Assembly: GCF_900100005.1 (NCBI RefSeq) | Contig: NZ_FNEB01000005.1 | Location: 62,001-126,000 of the forward strand | Direction: 5' to 3' | Length of the DNA: 64,000 nucleotides | Origin: Lutimaribacter saemankumensis | GTDB lineage: Bacteria; Pseudomonadota; Alphaproteobacteria; Rhodobacterales; Rhodobacteraceae | Part shown: piece after piece, positions 61,945-64,000 of the stretch | How the letters are laid out: every line of letters starts with the position of its first letter | How positions within the stretch are numbered: the stretch's first letter is position 1 | Notes under the pieces: model-generated | Database searches by the model: none | Seen by the model: the letters and a program-made list of their open reading frames with translations, nothing else | What the model was told of the DNA's origin: nothing | Translations under genes and position numbers: made by a program

Positions 61945-62741
61945 TCCATCCCCATCTCGGCCATCATCGCCTCGATCCGCGGAACGTCCTCGGGGTTGTT
62001 CAACTCCCAGAACTGGCGTCCGCGCGCGGCGACCTCGACGCACAGGATCGCACGGCCACGTTCAAGAAAGCGCAATTGTTCGAGACCTTCCAACTGCTCG
62101 AGCGGCCCGCTGTCCCAACCGGGATACGCCGACAGCGCGTCCGGCCGATAGGCATAGACACCGACGTGATGGAAAACCGGCGTTTCGGCGTCATCGGCAT
62201 AGAGATCCGACGTGTAGGGTATCACCTCTTTCGAAAAATAGAGCGCATGGCGCGCCGCCCCGAAGACCGCTGTGGTTCCGCCCACCCGGCCCGCCTTTCG
62301 GTCGTCAAGAAACCCGTTCAGCGCACGCCCATCGCAGCGCAGAACCGGGGTTGCAACCTCGGCCGCCGGATCGGATCTCAATCCATCTACCAGATCCTCG
62401 ACGAACCAGCTGGGCGTCAAAGGCGCGTCGCCTTGCAGGTTCACCACGATGTCGTATCCACCGCCCAGCGCGGCGTGCGCTTCGGCACAACGTTCGGTTC
62501 CATTCTGGCACTCCGACGAAGTCATCACGACCTCGGCTCCGAATGCTTCGGCGGCGTCGCGTATCCGGTCGTCATCGGTGGCAACCACCACCCGGTCCAC
62601 GCCCTTGACGCCATTCGCGGCCCGCCAGCTGCGTTCGATCAGCGTGCGGGTTTCGCCGCTTGCGCCCGTCAGGCCGACCAGCGGCTTTCCCGGATACCGG
62701 GTCGAGGCATAGCGCGCGGGTATGACGATCAGGACGCTCAT
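61941..62741 (-). CDS. kdsB: 3-deoxy-manno-octulosonate cytidylyltransferase (CMP-Kdo synthetase)
   Basis: 266 residues. The signature VIPARYASTRYPGKPLVGLTG is at the N-terminus (reading with its start MSVL), then VVVATDDDRI, NLQGDAPL and PVFHHVGVYAYR. It activates Kdo for lipopolysaccharide core or Kdo-linked capsule. It overlaps cysQ and the GT2 gene by four bases on each side, suggesting one transcript. Confidence 0.95.
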   Translation of the reverse strand: MSVLIVIPARYASTRYPGKPLVGLTGASGETRTLIERSWRAANGVKGVDRVVVATDDDRIRDAAEAFGAEVVMTSSECQNGTERCAEAHAALGGGYDIVVNLQGDAPLTPSWFVEDLVDGLRSDPAAEVATPVLRCDGRALNGFLDDRKAGRVGGTTAVFGAARHALYFSKEVIPYTSDLYADDAETPVFHHVGVYAYRPDALSAYPGWDSGPLEQLEGLEQLRFLERGRAILCVEVAARGRQFWELNNPEDVPRIEAMMAEMGME

Positions 62742-63535
62742 GCCGGTTTCAGATCGACACTTGGGGCATAAGCAATGAAGAACGGGTTGGCATAGCCGTC
62801 TTTTCCGTACGTCAGCGGGTTATGGTCATCGAAGCGGACAACCCGCCCACCGGCACCTGTCAGAACCGCATGACCGGCAGCCGTATCCCATTCCATCGTG
62901 CGTCCCACGCGCGGATAAAGATCGGCTTCTCCGGTCGCCACGAGGCAGAATTTCAAGGACGAACCAGCGGATTTCGTATCGGCCACGGAATACTTGCCGA
63001 TATAGTCGTCAGTTGCCTGATCCCGGTGCGATTTCGACGCCACCACGTTCAAGGCCGCATTGTCCGCCACGTTCACGCGGATCGGGCGTGCCGTACCCAT
63101 CTGCGCCTTTTCGAACGGGCCGTCTTCTTCCACAGCCGTGCCATCCGCAAGCGTGATGAACATGCGCCCCTTGGCAGGAGCATACACAACGCCCCGCGTC
63201 GGCACGCCGTTTTCCACGTAGGCGATATTCACGGTAAAGTCGCCACGGCGGTTGATGAATTCTTTTGTTCCGTCAAGCGGATCGACGATCAGAAACGTGT
63301 CGGCCCTGCGCGTATGCGACGCAGCCTGTTCTTCGGTCACCAGCAAGACATCAGGGAATTCCGCGCTCAACCCCGCCGAGATCAGGGCATCCGCCGCTTC
63401 GTCGGCTTCGGTTACGGGGCTCGAATCCGACTTCACCTTCACGTCGAAATCATCGGCGTCATAGATGGCCATGATCGTGTCCCCCGCCTCAAGTGCGAGG
63501 CGCCGCATCACGCGGGTCAGCTTTTCGTAATCCAA
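62738..63535 (-). CDS. cysQ: 3'(2'),5'-bisphosphate nucleotidase CysQ
   Basis: 265 residues of the inositol-phosphatase-like family. Metal motifs are VTEEQ, IVDPLDGTKEFINRRGDFT and the late EWDTAAGHAVL. It hydrolyses PAP, the by-product of PAPS-dependent sulfotransfer, to AMP. The start is TTG at 63535 behind AGGAGA; no nearby ATG fits the family start. It heads the kdsB operon, and the sulfotransferase at the other end of the island would need its activity. Confidence 0.93.
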   Translation of the reverse strand: MDYEKLTRVMRRLALEAGDTIMAIYDADDFDVKVKSDSSPVTEADEAADALISAGLSAEFPDVLLVTEEQAASHTRRADTFLIVDPLDGTKEFINRRGDFTVNIAYVENGVPTRGVVYAPAKGRMFITLADGTAVEEDGPFEKAQMGTARPIRVNVADNAALNVVASKSHRDQATDDYIGKYSVADTKSAGSSLKFCLVATGEADLYPRVGRTMEWDTAAGHAVLTGAGGRVVRFDDHNPLTYGKDGYANPFFIAYAPSVDLKPA

Positions 63536-63662
63536 AACGGTTTCTCCTGTATCGTCCGCCCTGCGGGTGTGAATTGCCAGAACAGGCTCGCCCCCTTATG
63601 ATCCGGCGATAACGGAACGGCAAGAATTCCGTGTCACACCCCACAGGCAGAGCAGTCAGCCC

Positions 63663-64000
63663 ATGTTTCAGCAACGACCTGTCCGTCAGTCCAGTATCAG
63701 TTCGGCCATCCAGATATTCGAGCTGATCTATCACAGTATCGTCCGCAACGTGCGCAAGGCACACGGCAATGCGCTGATGGCGATCGTCATGAACATGCTG
63801 CAGGTGGCGATCTTCGTTCTTGCGTTCTATGTGCTGTTTTCGGTCCTGGGCCTGCGGCAGGCCGCTCTTCGCGGGGATTTCCTGCTCTACATCATGTCGG
63901 GGATTTTTCTCTACATGACGCACGCCAAGACACTGGGCGCAGTGGTCGGTTCCGAAGGCCCCGCATCACCCATGATGAAACACGCGCCGATGAACACGAT
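63663..64000 (+). CDS. Polysaccharide-export ABC transporter permease, 3' end beyond window
   Basis: The first 112 residues are visible. The N-terminal cytoplasmic part (RQSSISSAIQIFELIYHSIVRN) leads into two membrane segments around LMAIVMNMLQVAIFVLAFYV and FLLYIMSGIFLYM, as in ABC-2 permeases of the KpsM/Wzm group. It is divergent from cysQ across 127 bp. With kdsB and galU nearby it fits export of the glycan made by this island. The fusion to other domains and the ATPase cannot be seen. Confidence 0.75.
   Translation, partial: MFQQRPVRQSSISSAIQIFELIYHSIVRNVRKAHGNALMAIVMNMLQVAIFVLAFYVLFSVLGLRQAALRGDFLLYIMSGIFLYMTHAKTLGAVVGSEGPASPMMKHAPMNT

Overview
The window is a chromosomal segment of a Rhodobacterales (Roseobacter/Paracoccaceae-type) alphaproteobacterium. 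The evidence is the high GC content, alpha-type gene orders (mlaA-mlaC; lptC-lptA-lptB-hpf-ptsN; glnK-amtB; rbfA beside dapB and an SDHAF4-like gene), a VPLPA-CTERM secreted protein, many 4-bp ATGA/GTGA start-stop overlaps, and a composite intergenic element ending in a GAGTATTT box that I associate with this group. I see no prophage, insertion sequence, integrase, CRISPR array or replication origin. It reads as core chromosome with a surface-glycan island at the right end.

Layout. 1-6.0 kb: a cut-off membrane urate oxidase (puuD) divergent from a LysR regulator; a persulfide dioxygenase-like hydrolase with a rhodanese; and a tightly overlapped minus-strand operon (MoaB/CinA-like, GNAT, AhpD-like, OmpA-like). 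6-17 kb: sfsA, methionine aminopeptidase, rsmD with a YcxB-like membrane protein and a ferredoxin reductase-like flavoprotein, peroxiredoxin, acetoacetate-CoA ligase, a secreted GDSL hydrolase with a sorting tail, pterin dehydratase, a GNAT/FemAB-like protein, GDPD and RidA. 17-22.5 kb: mlaA-mlaC, PBP1A and glnK-amtB. 22.9-34.5 kb: a reductive pyrimidine-degradation locus, consisting of an ABC uptake system, dihydropyrimidinase, N-carbamoyl-beta-alanine hydrolase, a RutR-type regulator, the two dihydropyrimidine dehydrogenase subunits, and an unexpected animal-type heme peroxidase. Two matching palindromes, one in the rutR/hydrolase intergenic region and one over the predicted pydX promoter, suggest one regulator controls the whole locus.

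34.6-54.2 kb is housekeeping: rsmB, SDHAF4, dapB, rbfA, queG, a GST, mtgA, gltB and gltD with a Spy-like metal-binding protein between them, uppP, an NDUFA9-like protein, tRNA-Leu(CAG), RNase D, lptCAB, hpf and ptsN. 54.2-64 kb is a surface-polysaccharide island: a double-domain sulfotransferase, a GT14/DUF5928 protein, GT2 and GT4 enzymes, galU, another GT2, kdsB and cysQ on the minus strand, and the start of a polysaccharide-export ABC permease on the plus strand at the window edge. Sulfotransferase, PAP phosphatase (CysQ), CMP-Kdo synthesis (KdsB) and UDP-glucose synthesis (GalU) together suggest a sulfated, possibly Kdo-linked surface glycan.

The least explained signals are a helically phased array of AACCGCGCGGTT-like palindromes in a convergent intergenic gap (13785-13979), the heme peroxidase inside the pyrimidine locus, the tandem sulfotransferase, and the hairpin-plus-GAGTATTT element that carries the queG start codon.
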